From: Leptobrachium leishanense
Lineage: Eukaryota; Chordata; Amphibia; Anura; Megophryidae
Length of the DNA stretch: 64,000 bases
Assembly: GCA_009667805.1 (NCBI GenBank)
Contig: CM019070.1
Coordinates: forward strand, 54,979,735 to 55,043,734
Reading direction: 5' to 3'
The notes under the pieces are model-generated. The model had not been told where the DNA came from. It worked only from the letters and a program-made list of their open reading frames with translations, and ran no database searches. A program made the translations under genes and the position numbers. Positions 11,178 to 22,066 of the stretch are shown one piece after another (the first letter of the stretch is position 1; the number at the start of each line of letters is the position of its first letter).

Positions 11178-11329
11178 CTCTATTTCAGGGGTCAGCAACC
11201 TTGGCTCCCTGATGTTTTGGGAACTACATCTCCCACGATGCTCAGTCATCCATTAGACTGACTGAGCCACATGGGAAATGTAGTTCCCAAAACATCAGGG
11301 AGCCAAGGTTGCTGACCCCTGCTCTATTT
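11178..11329. mobile_element. Foldback hAT MITE, 136 bp, with 8-bp TSD
   Basis: The MITE is 11186-11321. Its arms start CAGGGGTCAGCAACCTTGGC and are identical for about 46 bases, then near-identical almost to the centre, so the element can fold into one long hairpin. The 8-bp duplication CTCTATTT lies at 11178-11185 and 11322-11329. No coding capacity. Confidence 0.93.
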
Positions 11330-11739
11330 GACAGGCAGGTGGCACCATCCACAGGCCAAAAAGTGCTACTACATCTCCATAATTGAAGAAAAAAAACAGA
11401 TTCCAAGCTGTTCAAACGGTTTTGGTATCTTGGCTATCATGCCTGAGGTGGTAAAACTTTATGGGCACATTCTGGCGCCCATTTGCAAACAACTATTGTT
11501 TACAAATAATCTAATTCCTTTGCATTGTTCCATAACTATGCCAAAATTAGTTTACTCAATATCGGGGCACCAATGACCGAGTATACGTGTTCTTTGTAGT
11601 GAAGGGGTTAAGGTAGGCTGAATCATTGCTCGTTTAAATCTTTTTTACTGTATATGAAATAAAGTACCATGGTTAGTAGCAGAAAATAATATACAAGTCT
11701 GTCAAAGCTTGCAGCATCCATGCAGAATCGTGGTTACAA

Positions 11740-11875
11740 TTACAAGAAATTATAAAGCACCAACAAATTCTGTAGCGGTGTACCTTGGGTAGGACAAAAC
11801 AAAACAAATTAACGAACAGGTTAGACACAATGTTTAAAATAGGAGAAGAGGACCTTGCTCAAGAGTTTACAGTTT
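11740..11875. repeat. Interspersed repeat fragment (AGCACCAACAAATTCTG)
   Basis: Begins with AAGAAATTATAAAGCACC and continues with ACAAAACAAAACAAATTAAC and GGACCTTGCTCAAGAGTTTA. The wording matches the repeats near 5056 and 54880. Family uncertain. Confidence 0.5.
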
Positions 11876-12301
11876 AGGCTAGGGTCAAACGAACGCATTT
11901 TTCGCATCGACCGTCAAAAAGTACGTCCAAATGCATTGACCGTATTTTTTGACCACGCGAAAGTGGTCAAACGATGCGCATTTTCGTGCGTGTTTTTTTA
12001 CGGATCGTCAATAAAACACTTTTTGCATCTGGACGTTATGTAGGCCGGACATTAGCAGCGTCTGACGTCTCCTAATCATGCACACACGCCGATATGCGGA
12101 CGCAGTGCACTCTGTACGTTAGTAATAGCGGTTCAACGTTTTTGCAAAAATGCGTTCGTTTGCCGCTTGCGTTGCGCGGCCGAACTTTCGTGCGGCCGTA
12201 TTTCGTATATTGCTCGTCATTGGCCGTCATTTTCTGCTACTACGGCCGTGATAAAGTGCGGCTCAACGCATGTTCAAAATGCGTTAGTCTGACCCCAGCC
12301 T
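11876..12301. mobile_element. MITE with AGGCTGGNGTCAGACGAGCG termini, copy 2
   Basis: It begins AGGCTAGGGTCAAACGAACG and ends TTAGTCTGACCCCAGCCT, an inverted pair with GCATTTT extending the left arm and AAAATGC the right. Right flank is TTAA-like (TTAAAA), left flank TTTA. The body is rich in GTGCG/CGCAC words. Related to 7920-8369 and 55811-56078. Confidence 0.75.
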
Positions 12302-12303
12302 TA

Positions 12304-12980
12304 AAAGGAGTGGAGTGGGGTGACACACAGAGGGGACGGTACATAGGAGAGCATTTTAATTAATGGGGATGTGTGGGAGTTGGGAGATAGATAGGAAAGG
12401 TGCAATGGGGGATTATGGAATGGCTCATTTCATCGGGTTACAGTGCAGAGCAAATTTGCAGCATAATTTAAAAAAAAAGGAAAATGTAAAGGAAATGACA
12501 ACAAATATCCATATATTAGTAAACTTTGATGAGATCCATATTCTACCAGATAAGTTCAATATTATCTATAGAGCAGCAAATGGCCTTAAAAGAGATTTAA
12601 AGGGTTATTCACTGATTTCCAAATTTACTGGCCCCAAAATTGCACTGAAAGGTGAATTTGACCGTAGGTACACTTTCAGGGCAATTTGTCTATTCACGAA
12701 CTACGGGGCAATTCGGCACAATTCGGCAGCATAAAAATTGTCCCATAGAAGATTATCGTGCCTTCTAATCACAGACCGCCGAATTAAACTGAACTTGTGG
12801 TGAAATGCCCTGATTCCGGTGTTTCAATTGGACAGGTTTAAACAGGCGATATTGGCGATATACATTGGCTTCAATATAAAATATGTAATATCTTTTTTTT
12901 TTTTAATAGAGGCCATTTATTCTTTTCATTATTAACAAAAAGATCTTATTTTTTAGAATTTTTAAACCAGCTTTTTGTAT
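12304..12980. other. No gene recognised
   Basis: The open frame at 12363-12734 has no recognisable domain and ends in AT-rich sequence. The part from 12598 (AAAGGGTTATTCACTG...) may be a decayed MITE because AGGGTTATTCA-type starts also occur at 53671. No matching right end was found. Confidence 0.35.
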
Positions 12981-12982
12981 TT

Positions 12983-13480
12983 GTTAACCCCTTAAGGATG
13001 CGCGGGTGGCGCCCTTAAGGGGTGTGGCTTTCGTCGGTGAGATATGCTCATTAATGTGAGGTTTATTGCTGTGGAGCTCAGTAATGTGTGTATGAGCGTA
13101 TCACAGAGCTCCACATCAATAAACCTCACAGCAATGTGTGGTGTGTATCAGCATATCACATAATCCACAGCAATAAAACTCAGTAATGTGTGTATGAGCG
13201 TATCACAGAGTTTTATTGCTGTGGATTATGTGATATGCTGATACACACCACACATTGCTGTGAGGTTTATTGATGTGGAGCTCTGTGATATGCTCACTCA
13301 CAGGGCACATTAGTGTCAGTTTTGCTGCTGTACTAGCTTTGTGATACAGTAATGTGCCGTGTGTATGAGTGTATCACAGAGCTGCACAGCAACAAAACTC
13401 ACAGTAATATGCGCTGTGTATGAACATTCCCGGCGTGCAGCGGCTGCCTCAGAGTGATAGGAGTCCTATCATTCTCAGAC
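12983..13480. repeat. Satellite-like repeat in inverted arrangement (TTTATTGCTGTGGA units)
   Basis: Units of about 55 bases, containing GTTTATTGCTGTGGAGCTC, GTGATATGCT and CACACATTGCTGTGAG, occur in both orientations. They form long imperfect hairpins between 13060 and 13290 (for example GTGATATGCTGATACACACC against its complement at about 13145-13165). The same unit is arrayed in direct orientation at 49035-49345 and appears in fragments at 28190-28280 and 49935-49995. A short inverted pair, CCCTTAAGG, lies at 12990-13020. Confidence 0.7.
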
Positions 13481-13682
13481 AGCCTTTACATGCCAAGATT
13501 AGTGAGCTCTCAGCATGTACAGTCTGCTTCAGAGTGTCTGGCCTTCCACCCACGCAGTGGCACAATTGTTGAGGTGTAGGAGGCTGACACAGTGACTGGT
13601 AGTGGCAGGGCAGCCATCAGAAATGATGGGGCCCCTTACTAAACCGCACGATGGGGCCCCCCTGGACCCCCCTGGCACTCCT

Positions 13683-15610
13683 TTGGGGTCTGGGGTCTGG
13701 GTCTGGGGCCTGGGCCCTGGGGTCTGGGCCCAGGGTCTGGGCCCGGGGTCTGGGCCTTGGGGTCTGGGCCCAGGGTCTGGGACCTGGGGTGTGGGCCTTG
13801 GGGTCTGGGCCCTAGGTCAGGGTCTGGGCCCTGGGTCTGGGCCTTGGGGTCTGGACCTTGGGGTCTCTACCCTGGGTCTGGACCTTTGTGTCTGGACCCT
13901 GGGTCTGGGCCTTGGGGTCTGGGCCCTGGGGTCTGGGCCTTGGGGTCTGGGCCCTGGGGTCTGGGCCCTGGGTCTGGGCCTTGGGGTCTGGGCCCAGGGT
14001 CTGGGCATTGGGGTCTGGGCCTTGGGGTCAGGGTCTGGGCTTTGGGCCTTGGGGTCTGGACCTTGGGGTCTGGGCCCTGGGGGCCGGGCCCTGGGTCGGG
14101 GTCTGGGCCTTGGGGTCTGGGCCTTGGGGTCTGGACCCTGGGTCTGGGCCTTGGGGTCTGGGCCTTGGGGTCTGGGCCCTGAGTCTGGGCCTTGGGGTCT
14201 TGGCCCTGGGTCTTGGGGTCTGGGGATCTGGGCCTTGGGGTCTGGGCCCTGGGGTCTGGGCCTTGGGGTCTGGGCCCTGAGGTCTGGGCCCTGGACCTTG
14301 GGGTCTGGACCCTGGGTCTTGGGGTCTGGGCCCTGGGCTTTGGGGTCTGGGCCCTGGGCCCAGTGTTTGGGCCTTGGGGTCTGGGCCTTGGGGTCTGGGC
14401 CCTGGGGTCTGGGCCCGGGTCTGGGCCTTGGGGTCTGGGCCTTGGGGTCTGGGCCTTGAGTCTGGGCCCTGGGGTCTGGGCCTTGGGGTCTGGAACCTAG
14501 GTCGGGGTCTGGGCCTTGGGGTCTGGGCCCTGGGGTCTGGGCCTTGGGGTCTGGGCCCTGGGGTCTGGGCCTTGGAGTCTGGGCCTTGGGGTCTGGGCCC
14601 TGGGGTCTGGGCCTTGGGGTCTGGGCCCTGGGCCCAGGGTCTGGGCCTTGGGTCTGGGCCCTGGGGTCTGGGCCTTGGGGTCTGGAACCTAGGTCAGGGT
14701 CTGGGCCTTGGGGTCTGGGCCTTGGGGTCTAGGCCCTGGGGTCTGGGCCTTGAAGTCTGGGCCTTGGGGTCTGGGCCTTGGAGTCTGGGCCTTGGGGTCT
14801 GGGCCCTGGGGTCTGGGTCTTGGAGTCTGGGCCCTGGGCCCCAGGGTCTGGGCCCAGGGTCTGGGCCTTGGGGTCTGGGCCCTGGGTCTGGGCCTTGGCC
14901 CTGGGGTCTGGGCCCAGGGTCTGGGCCTTGGGGTCTGGGCCCTGGGTCAGGGCCTTGGGGCCTGGGCCCAGGGTCTGGGCCCTGGGTCTGGGCCTTGGGG
15001 CCTGGGGTCTGGGCCCAGGGTCTGGGCCTTGAGGTCTGGGCCTAGGTCGGGGTCTCGGCCCTGGGTCTGGACCTTGGGTTCTGGACCCTGGGCCTTGGGG
15101 TCTGGACCCTGGGGTCTTGGGTCTGGGCCCTGGGTCTGGGCCTTGGGGTCTGGACTCTGGGTCTGGGCCTTAGGGTCTGGGCCTTGGGGTCTGGGCCCTG
15201 GGTCTGGGCCTTGGGGCCTGGACCCAGGGTCCGGGCCTTGGGGTCTGGGCCCAGGGTCTGGGCCCTGGGCCTTGGGGTCTGGGCCTAGGTCGGGGTCTTG
15301 GCCCTGGGTCTGGACCTTGGGTTCTGGACCCTGGGTCTGGGCCTTGGGGTCTGGGCCCTGGGTCTGGGCCTTGGGGTCTGGACTCTGGGTCTGGGCCCTG
15401 GGGTCTGGACCCTGGGCCTTGGGGTCTGGGCCTTGGGGTCTGGACCCTGGGTCTGGGACTTGGGGTCTGGACCCTGGGTCTGGGCCCTGGGCCTTGGAGT
15501 CTGGGCCCAGGGTCTGGGCCTTGGGGTCTGGGCCTTAGGCTTTGGGGTCTGGGCCCTGGAGTCTGGGCCCTGGGTCTGGGCCTTGGGGTCTGGGACCTGG
15601 GTCTAGGCTG
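13683..15610 (+). repeat. G-rich minisatellite, 14-16-bp unit, about 125 copies
   Basis: The unit is CTTGGGGTCTGGGCC or CCTGGGGTCTGGGCC, with one- and two-base length variants and scattered GGACC, AGGGTC and AGGTCGGGGTC variants. Nearly every unit has a GGGG and a GGG run on the plus strand. Long frames rich in GSGPWGLG (plus) or PRPRAQTP (minus) follow from the unit having no stops and shift frame with unit length, so they are not genes. It lies wholly within the hAT-type element. Confidence 0.95.
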
Positions 15611-15628
15611 GCCCTGGCTCACCACTCC

Positions 15629-15741
15629 TCTGTCTTCCTTCCTTCATCTCTTCTTTTCTTCTCCTTTTTTTCAATCTTCTCCTTTTCTTCTCTCTTCTTT
15701 TCTTCTCTTCAATCTTCTTTTCTTCTTGTCTTTCTACTTCA
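15629..15741 (+). repeat. Polypyrimidine tract
   Basis: About 110 bases of almost pure C/T (TCTTCTTTTCTTCTCC-like) with a few CAATC interruptions. It sits immediately after the G-rich minisatellite inside the same element. Confidence 0.8.
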
Positions 15742-15859
15742 GCCCGGGCCCTCCGTCTCAGGCGCAAAGCTTCACTGAGTGAAGGGGCGGATCCAAAGCA
15801 ACATGCTTGGGAGGCCCCCACACGCTGCTTGGCCCCGCCCAGCCAGCCAGTGAAGCTGC

Positions 15860-15952
15860 CAGGAGCCGGAGGAGACACAGTGTCTCCTCCGGCTCCTGCT
15901 GCAGAGACACAGCTCCGGATTTGGACTCCTCGAGTCCGATACCGGAGCTGTA
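15860..15952. repeat. Two consecutive perfect hairpins
   Basis: The first, 15860-15898, has arms CAGGAGCCGGAGGAGACAC and GTGTCTCCTCCGGCTCCTG around a single A. The second, about 15909-15951, has ACAGCTCCGG / CCGGAGCTGT outer arms and GGACTC / GAGTCC inner arms. They lie near the right end of the hAT-type element. Confidence 0.8.
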
Positions 15953-16373
15953 AAAGGGCGACGCCGCTGCCGATGAGGGCTCGGGCCCCCACCGTCCCTT
16001 ACGGCAGCATGGGGCGTAATGCCCTGATGGCGGCACTGGGTAGTGGCACGTGACTGGCTGGTGCAGTAGTGGTGTAGAAGAGAAATAAACTGTAGTAAAG
16101 GCAGTGACTGTATAGTGTAGTCTACACACAAACATACACACCTGGCTGCCTGGTCGTCCCGCTCTGAGAGTCCAGGCAGGGTAAGGTGAGGGGTCCCCCG
16201 TTGCGACACGGCTCACCTCGTTCTGCTACTTCCCGAATCCCGCGTAACCAACTGATGTCGGCGCCAACCACGCGAATCGTGGTATCAGCGTGAAGGAGGA
16301 GATTATCAGGAGTCAGGAACACTGATGACTGGCGGAGCCGATAGGAACATCTCACGCACACGCAGCCTGCTGC

Positions 16374-16440
16374 GTGTACAAGCTTTTGAGCAGGCTGCAC
16401 GAGCGGCTGCCACTCATGCAGCCTGCTTGAGTGCTTGTAC
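16374..16440. repeat. Inverted repeat
   Basis: TGTACAAGC...GAGCAGGCTGCA pairs with TGCAGCCTGCTTGAGTGCTTGTACA across a short loop. It looks like a small palindromic element. No TSD identified. Confidence 0.6.
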
Positions 16441-16509
16441 ACACAGAAAGCTGCACGAGATGCTCCGATTGGCTCCGGCCTCCGACAGTCAACTCGTCCC
16501 CCGCCGGAC

Positions 16510-16700
16510 GAGTATTTTTTTTTTTTTGAGAAAGTATTTTACCAGGAAGGATACATTGAGATTTCTCTCATTTTTAAGTATGTCCTGGGTGGCGAGTATG
16601 TACCATTAGGTGTCTTGCCCAAGGACACTTACTGGAGAGGTGCTCTTGCTGGGGTTGAACCTGTGTCTCCACAGTCTCTCTCCACAGTTACAGAGCAGTG
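16510..16700. repeat. Interspersed repeat (GGTGTCTTGCCCAAGGACAC family)
   Basis: A T-run at 16515 leads into GAAAGTATTTTACCAGG, GATTTCTCTC and then GGTGTCTTGCCCAAGGACAC and TTACTGGAGAGGTGCTC. Closely matching text occurs at 55285-55385, and a partial match at 55053-55085. Probably a SINE- or LINE-derived repeat read from its tail. Family not determined. Confidence 0.6.
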
Positions 16701-16819
16701 ATGTTACGTCTACTCCACCCAGTTGGTATTGCGGGCGCCAGAAACATAGTGGGGGCTTTGCCAGCCCCTGGAAAGTGTCGACCTAGGCCTTGCCTACTCA
16801 TGACATACTTGAAAACTAG

Positions 16820-17376
16820 AGAAATCTCAATGTATCCTTCCTGATAAATTTGCTGGTGCCCAATAAAACAGAATTATGACAGTTTAGTGTACTGTTTAGT
16901 TTAAACTGCACTTCATCAGAAAGTACTGTTTTCTGTACAAAGTCCTCATCTTCATGGACCATTTGTCGAAACCATTCACAGTACTCCATTCTCCGATCAG
17001 GTTCATCTTCAGCCATGGCGTGCAACAGTCTAGGGATGTAAAATTTCCAATTTGCTCTCCTCAGAAATAGAATACGTTGTATGCTTACTCTGCTAATTCC
17101 GGTCCGACGTGCACATTATTTGACAGACTTTTGCGGTGAGCGTGTAAACTGTTGCAACACCGCATCCGAGGAACCAGGACTTGTTGTTGAGCAACGCCAC
17201 CCAGATCTTTGCTTGTGCACATCACACGTAGTGCCACCGGTTTCGAATTTATCACAATTCCGTGCGATTGTTAGTTGTGTAGGTGGATCCGTTGCAAACT
17301 CACGTCGACATTGTTGTTGAACTTCACACATTTTCAAATTTACAATACAACTTGAAAATGGTCTCGTATTGCTCAA
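16820..17376 (-). pseudogene. Fossil IS630/mariner-superfamily transposase
   Basis: Minus-strand frames together follow the order of a mariner-like transposase. An N-terminal helix-turn-helix segment (VQQQCRREFATDPP, then KFETGGTTCDVHKQRSG, 17376-17180) is followed by GISRVSIQRILFLRRANWKF (about 17095-17040), then HAMAEDEPDRRMEYCEWF and VLSDEVQFKLN (17020-16890), which holds the first catalytic Asp. This wording matches the transposase group with a DUF4817-type HTH that is widespread in arthropods. The second and third catalytic positions are missing and the frames are broken. Family assignment is from memory of motifs. Confidence 0.7.
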
Positions 17377-17439
17377 AGGTCAAGTGTGCCCCCGCCATTT
17401 ACTTTTAGTCTCTCCTGACGGTCACATGATGATATCAGC

Positions 17440-17468
17440 AATGGTTATATATATATATATATTTATAT
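17440..17468. repeat. (TA)n microsatellite
   Basis: A short run of alternating TA with one interruption. Confidence 0.8.
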
Positions 17469-18180
17469 AAAGGACAAGTGAGAGACATCCTGTACATAGT
17501 TTGCACTGTCTCCCTGTAGTCTTTGAAGGAAACTAGTTACATGCGCTTGCTTTTCCAAGACATCTGTCTGAAAAGATTAGATGTTTCTACGATAACCCGT
17601 GTCAATCGAAGGAGACCTGCTGGATCACACCTTTGGTGAACATCACCTGAATCTCCTGCTCTATGAGAACCTTCCCATCCTGAGACACGACTAGAGGGTT
17701 TGCTGGGGAGAGTTGAGACACAGGAAGAGATAAATATTTGATAACCCCCACCACAGTCTGTGGTACCCATTAGTCTGATGTAACACGTGCCCATGTGTGG
17801 AAAAGATGAGCGTTCCTGCCACCAGACTCATCCTGAGGAATACTGTAGAAGGTAGAGGAATTGTACTTACTGGAAGGACAGGTACACGCGTCCGTGGGTT
17901 GACAGCAGGTGTAGCGGGAGAAAACAGATTTGGTGTTAAAACAGATGTGGTGGTATGTAGGGGCATGTGGGGGCTCTTGCAGAACCCAGAGAGGAATGGC
18001 TGGGAAGCCCACTGCTGCGTCTGCCAGCCCATCCAAAAACACCTTGGTTTTGTGAAAATGCTTTATGCATGTCAGATTTAACCTTATGATGGTAAAGGAG
18101 TTGGAATACGTTTTCATGTCCTGAATGATGGACTTCCCAAATTCCCTCGACATCCATGCCTGCTTCAGTAGAGGCTAAGG

Positions 18181-20156
18181 CAATTAGGCAGAGCCGGCGC
18201 TACCTATAAGTCAGGACAGGCTCCTGCCTAGGGGCGCCTGTCCACCAGGGGGCGCTAAAATCCGGATTACTCTCACTGAACGCTGGAATCCTCTCAGCCT
18301 GTCAGCGCTGTCTCTCTCTGTAGGGAGAGATCAGCGCTGTGCAGGGGAGAGGCCCGCCCCCTCCATGACACTGCCCGGGGGCGGGGAGAGGAGAGAAAAC
18401 AGCCCTCCCACCATCAGGGCTCCCCCTGCTTCCCTTGTCTCTGTGTGCCAGGAGAGAGCCAATGGGAGCCTCTTGAAAAATGACCCGCCCCCTTCTTCAC
18501 ACATGATCACCATCAGCACGTGGCTGCAGCTGTGTGGAGGAGGAGAGGAGCCAGCAGCCCTGACACCCTGACATGCCGTGATCTGCTGCAGAGATGCAGG
18601 TAACAGGTGGAGAGAGACAGGGTAACGGGGCAGACATCCCAGCTCACACATGTCACAGCTCCCCCACTTACATGGATCCATGGTGGCTTAAAGTCTCCAC
18701 CAGCATCACGTCCTGCACACACTGCACAGGGAGGGAGGGGTGAGAGCTGGCAGCATATAATCTATACTGGTCCCTGTTCTCCCCCCTCTGCAGGGGAAAG
18801 TCTTCTTGGCCCTTCTGCACATGTTTAGAAATTCTCCCCCAAGTAGCCCAGAGGCAGCAGCAGCAGCAAGACATGGCACAGTCTCCTCACTCTTTGCCCC
18901 CTCCTTCCTCTCCCATAGACAGGGTTAATACTGGTCAGAGCATCCAGGACATTGTGCAAAGAAAATGTGCACATCAGTTTTGCTGAGGACACAAGAGTGC
19001 TTAGATAACTTCCAGCAGCCCTGGCTCTGCAGCGTGGTGGCACTGGCACGTGGTGGGGGGGGGGGGGGGTTAGCTCTGAAAGTTGCAGGGCTGACACTGA
19101 GGCCTGGTGCAAACTTGCTGTAAATGTCAAATATCTGCTACTATTCTCTGGAAGCTCAATATATTAAAATTATTCAAGTTATACAATGTATTGTATATAT
19201 AAAAAGGCACACAATTGTGTGTAATTATATTTTATAATGGGATATTTTGAAGATAATTCAAGGTTTCTCTAGATTGTAAGCTCCTATGATCAGGGCCCTC
19301 TACACCTCTTTTCCATCCTATGTCCGTTTATCCATATCTTGTTCCCTTTTAATTATTGTAAAGCGCTGCAGAAACTGTTGGCGCTATATAAATGATGATA
19401 ATATCTGGTCCCTCACTGCTCACACTCGGGTCTGGTGCGTCTGGGTATGCATGTATCTGGGTTCTGATGTCTGAGGTTGCGGAGGGTGGCATAGAACACA
19501 CTAGGTTAGGGAGGATGAGCGGCGACACATTGAGGACTGTAGAGGGTGACGGGCTGGGGAAGACAGCGTTTTAGATTGGAATGACTATTAAGCTAACAGG
19601 GGCATAGTGAGGGCTGGAACTGACTTATTGTAGCCCTGGTGAGGGCACGTAAGGGGACAGGAGAATGACCACAGTCACATTTTGAGGCAGGGAATGGTGG
19701 CAGAGGGGAGCCGAGGAGGTTGGCAGAGGAGAGTGGCAGGACACTGGGGCAGTGGAGACCAGCATGGGATCACTGGGTGTGACGGGATGCAGTGAGGCTG
19801 GCAGGAATTACAGGGGGCTGAGGAGAAGGGCAGGGATCACATTGGGGCAAGATGCCAGAGGGTAGAGGATGGTCTTGGGAGGATTAGCAGACAGGACAGA
19901 GTGAGAGATGAGGTGGAGGGTAGGAGACACATGGGTGACAGAAGAGATCATTATATTAGAAGGATTTACTAACATACTCAGGAGATAGAAACACAGAGAA
20001 TGCCGGATAATAGGTTTGATCATGAAGTATAGGAGTATTAGTGAAGTATTTTGTGGGATAGCGAGATACGTGGATTAGTCATGGGGTTGGGGGGGGGCGC
20101 CAAAGTGACCCTTCGCCTTTGTTGGCAAAAATTCTTGCACCGGCCCTGCAATTAGG
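18181..20156. mobile_element. hAT-type nonautonomous element, 1960 bp, with 8-bp TSD
   Basis: The element is 18189-20148. It starts CAGAGCCGGCGCTACC and ends with the complement of CAGGGCCGGTGCAAG; both termini run into GGGGGCGCC / GGCGCC motifs. The exact 8-bp duplication CAATTAGG lies at 18181-18188 and 20149-20156. It has inserted into the decayed DIRS copy. Its interior shows no transposase, a G-run at 19059-19069, and a repeat tail at 19262-19402. Confidence 0.9.
19262..19402 (+). repeat. Interspersed repeat 3' end (TGTAAAGCGCTGCAGAA)
   Basis: TCTAGATTGTAAGCTCC, then TGTAAAGCGCTGCAGAAACT and GGCGCTATATAAATGATGAT. This is a familiar amphibian/fish repeat terminus, probably from an L2/CR1-type LINE or a SINE using its tail. 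It lies inside the hAT-type element at 18189-20148. Confidence 0.55.
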
Positions 20157-21200
20157 TAACAATCGATTTACGGCGCTCAGTAGCCAGAGCGGTGTTCGTG
20201 TTGACAAGGAGGCAAAGGGTTATGTGTGCTCAGCCCCGCAGGCTGGAAACATCTGGGGCAACGGTTGCAGCATGGGCATGTTCATTGACCTTTAAGAGTT
20301 AAAACAAGATCTTAAAAACTTAAGGCAGGTTGGAGAAATCTGTCACATACTAGGTCATCTGAGCACCCAACTCAGGGGTCTTTAAAACTTGTTTTGCGGT
20401 AATAGGCATGGTATGGAGATGGGATTGACCAGTGCAGTCAAATGGCCTGCAGGCTGTCCACATTCTCAACTGTAGGGAAGCCATCCAAACCAAAGAAGTT
20501 TGTCAGGATAGAAAAACTCATCCTCTGAACCAGCTGCCTCTACAGCCTTTATGCGAGGCTGTAGTACCACTGGCTTCTAGTGCATCTTACTCCGACGGGA
20601 AAAACAAGCCACAGGCAAATCCCTGTAAGAATCTAGAGCCCGATGCAGTTTGCAGGGCTGCCCCAAGTGTTCCATTGTAGGGGTATCCATGCCCCTCTGA
20701 GGAAGAGGAATCAGGTGCTTGGACTTTGCAAGGCTTTACGAGGCACCACAGGTGGGTGTACATTTTGAGGTACCTGCAGGAGGGAATGATGTACCTGGTC
20801 TAGGCATCACACATTTGAGTGGAGTCGCAGCAGACCTGCGGGGAATAATAGCTGTGAGGATATTCGATACGGTACTCAGAGGCAAAATCTGTGGAGGTAC
20901 TTAGAGAGGGTCTCGGGATTAAGGACGGTTTGGGCTGGGGTAGCCAATACCAGGGAAGTCTCCTGTAACAGTTATAGCAGGGACTGGAGAGCCTTCAAAA
21001 AGGCTGCAAGAGATATCTGCCGCCATCCTATCCTCAGTGTCCCTGGATGCAGTACTGTCACCATCGCTAAAGCCACGAGAACAAAATGGCCAGGAGGCGT
21101 GTCCCTGCCGCTGGACAGAGCAGACACAATGAGGGGGAAGGGACCACACATGCTAATATCAGCTGAAGGGCAGTGCTCACGAAGAGGATGCTGGCAGCCC

Positions 21201-21903
21201 TCCTAGCAGTGGAGAAAAGCATTGACACGCTCGACACCGACTCTTCGTCCTCTAGAACCTACGCTGTGGAAATACCTCCTTGTGGAAGTGAAGGTCTACA
21301 ATAAGACGGAGCAGAGTTCCAGTGAAATGCACCAAGCACTTCTCCTGAAAGAAGCAAGAAGAGGAAGCTTCCAGGAATGTTCTAGACTTTTATAGTGGGG
21401 ATGCCCTGTTACAGTTCATACCATGTTCACTATAAAAAAGGGGGGCATTACCTTTGTGTTGTATTTCTAGTTCTGCTGGAAGTGGCAATAAAATATTTGG
21501 CATAAAAGCTTCCATGTCTTGTAATAAAATTTGTTTGGTTTTATGGATGCATGTACTGCTCATTTATGCTCCTGAGGAAGTCTAAACTAAATTAGACGAA
21601 ACGTGTTGAGCTTAAGAAAAAAAAAGTACTACAGATCTTGAATGATACCTTATTGCAATTTGGCAACGGGCAGACTCCCTCACTCCACGTGACCCAGTGT
21701 AGACCAGGGAACTAAGGACCCAGAAAGTGGAAATAGTAATATCATGGCCTCTACAACCAAGTCCTCTGGAAAATGGAATTACCATGGTGACAGTAAAACC
21801 GGTAGTTGATAGGAACGAGCAACCATACAATCATGTCAACATTGCACGTCACCCCTCTGGGAAGAGATTGTGCTTAATTTTCACACAGGAGCTCGGAGGC
21901 TTC
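21201..21903. other. No gene recognised
   Basis: Includes a repeat-like segment, CTCCTGAGGAAGTC followed by AGACGAAACGTGTTGAG near 21571-21610, a wording common in amphibian repeats and echoed near 11125. No credible frame. Confidence 0.4.
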
Positions 21904-21921
21904 ATATTTGCATTTCTCTTT

Positions 21922-22066
21922 CTTTAATACTCCCACAGCAGCAGAAGAAACGCATAGAAAAAAACTTGGTATAACCCTTTTCCTCCCAACACAAGGATCC
22001 ACCTCCCTCTACAGTGGGCTGTCCCAAGTCCATAAGAGAACTGGTCAGGCGCGGCAAAACCCTCTT
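21922..22066 (+). repeat. DIRS left inverted terminal repeat
   Basis: About 145 bases matching the reverse complement of 26883-27027, with roughly a dozen differences. It ends at GGCAAAACCCTCTT. Confidence 0.9.

Larger units (their letters stand above)
13598..16046. mobile_element. hAT-type element carrying a 1.9-kb minisatellite, with 8-bp TSD
   Basis: The element is 13606-16038 (2433 bp). It begins CAGGGCAGCCATCAGAAATG and ends with the complement of CAGTGCCGCCATCAGGGC. The 8-bp duplication GGTAGTGG occurs at 13598-13605 and 16039-16046. Internally it holds a G-rich minisatellite, a pyrimidine tract and two perfect short hairpins. No transposase is encoded, so it is nonautonomous. Confidence 0.87.
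17537..21200 (-). mobile_element. Decayed DIRS-type retroelement, minus strand, split by a hAT MITE
   Basis: Minus-strand segments line up with the DIRS copy at 21.9-27 kb. HTWARVTSD, a stop, then WVPQTVVGGYQIF (about 17815-17745) parallels AWRNVTLDPWILQTVQ near 24095-24145. IEQEIQVMFTKGVIQQVS (about 17670-17617) parallels TEVLALLGKGAIAEVS near 24236. Upstream, beyond the MITE at 18189-20148, a segment ending ATERRKSIV (about 20180-20157) parallels EAERRKSML near 23650, so gag probably continues to about 21.2 kb. Stops and frameshifts are frequent and the RT core is missing. The outer limits are estimates. Confidence 0.6.

Noticed and set aside
12363..12734. 123-residue open frame
   Set aside because: No recognisable domain, ends in AT-rich repeat-like sequence and has no supporting context.
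13602..15606. Long open frames (up to 285 residues) rich in GSGPWGLG
   Set aside because: They arise from a stop-free 14-16-bp minisatellite, occur in several frames and on both strands, and have no start context or splice signals.
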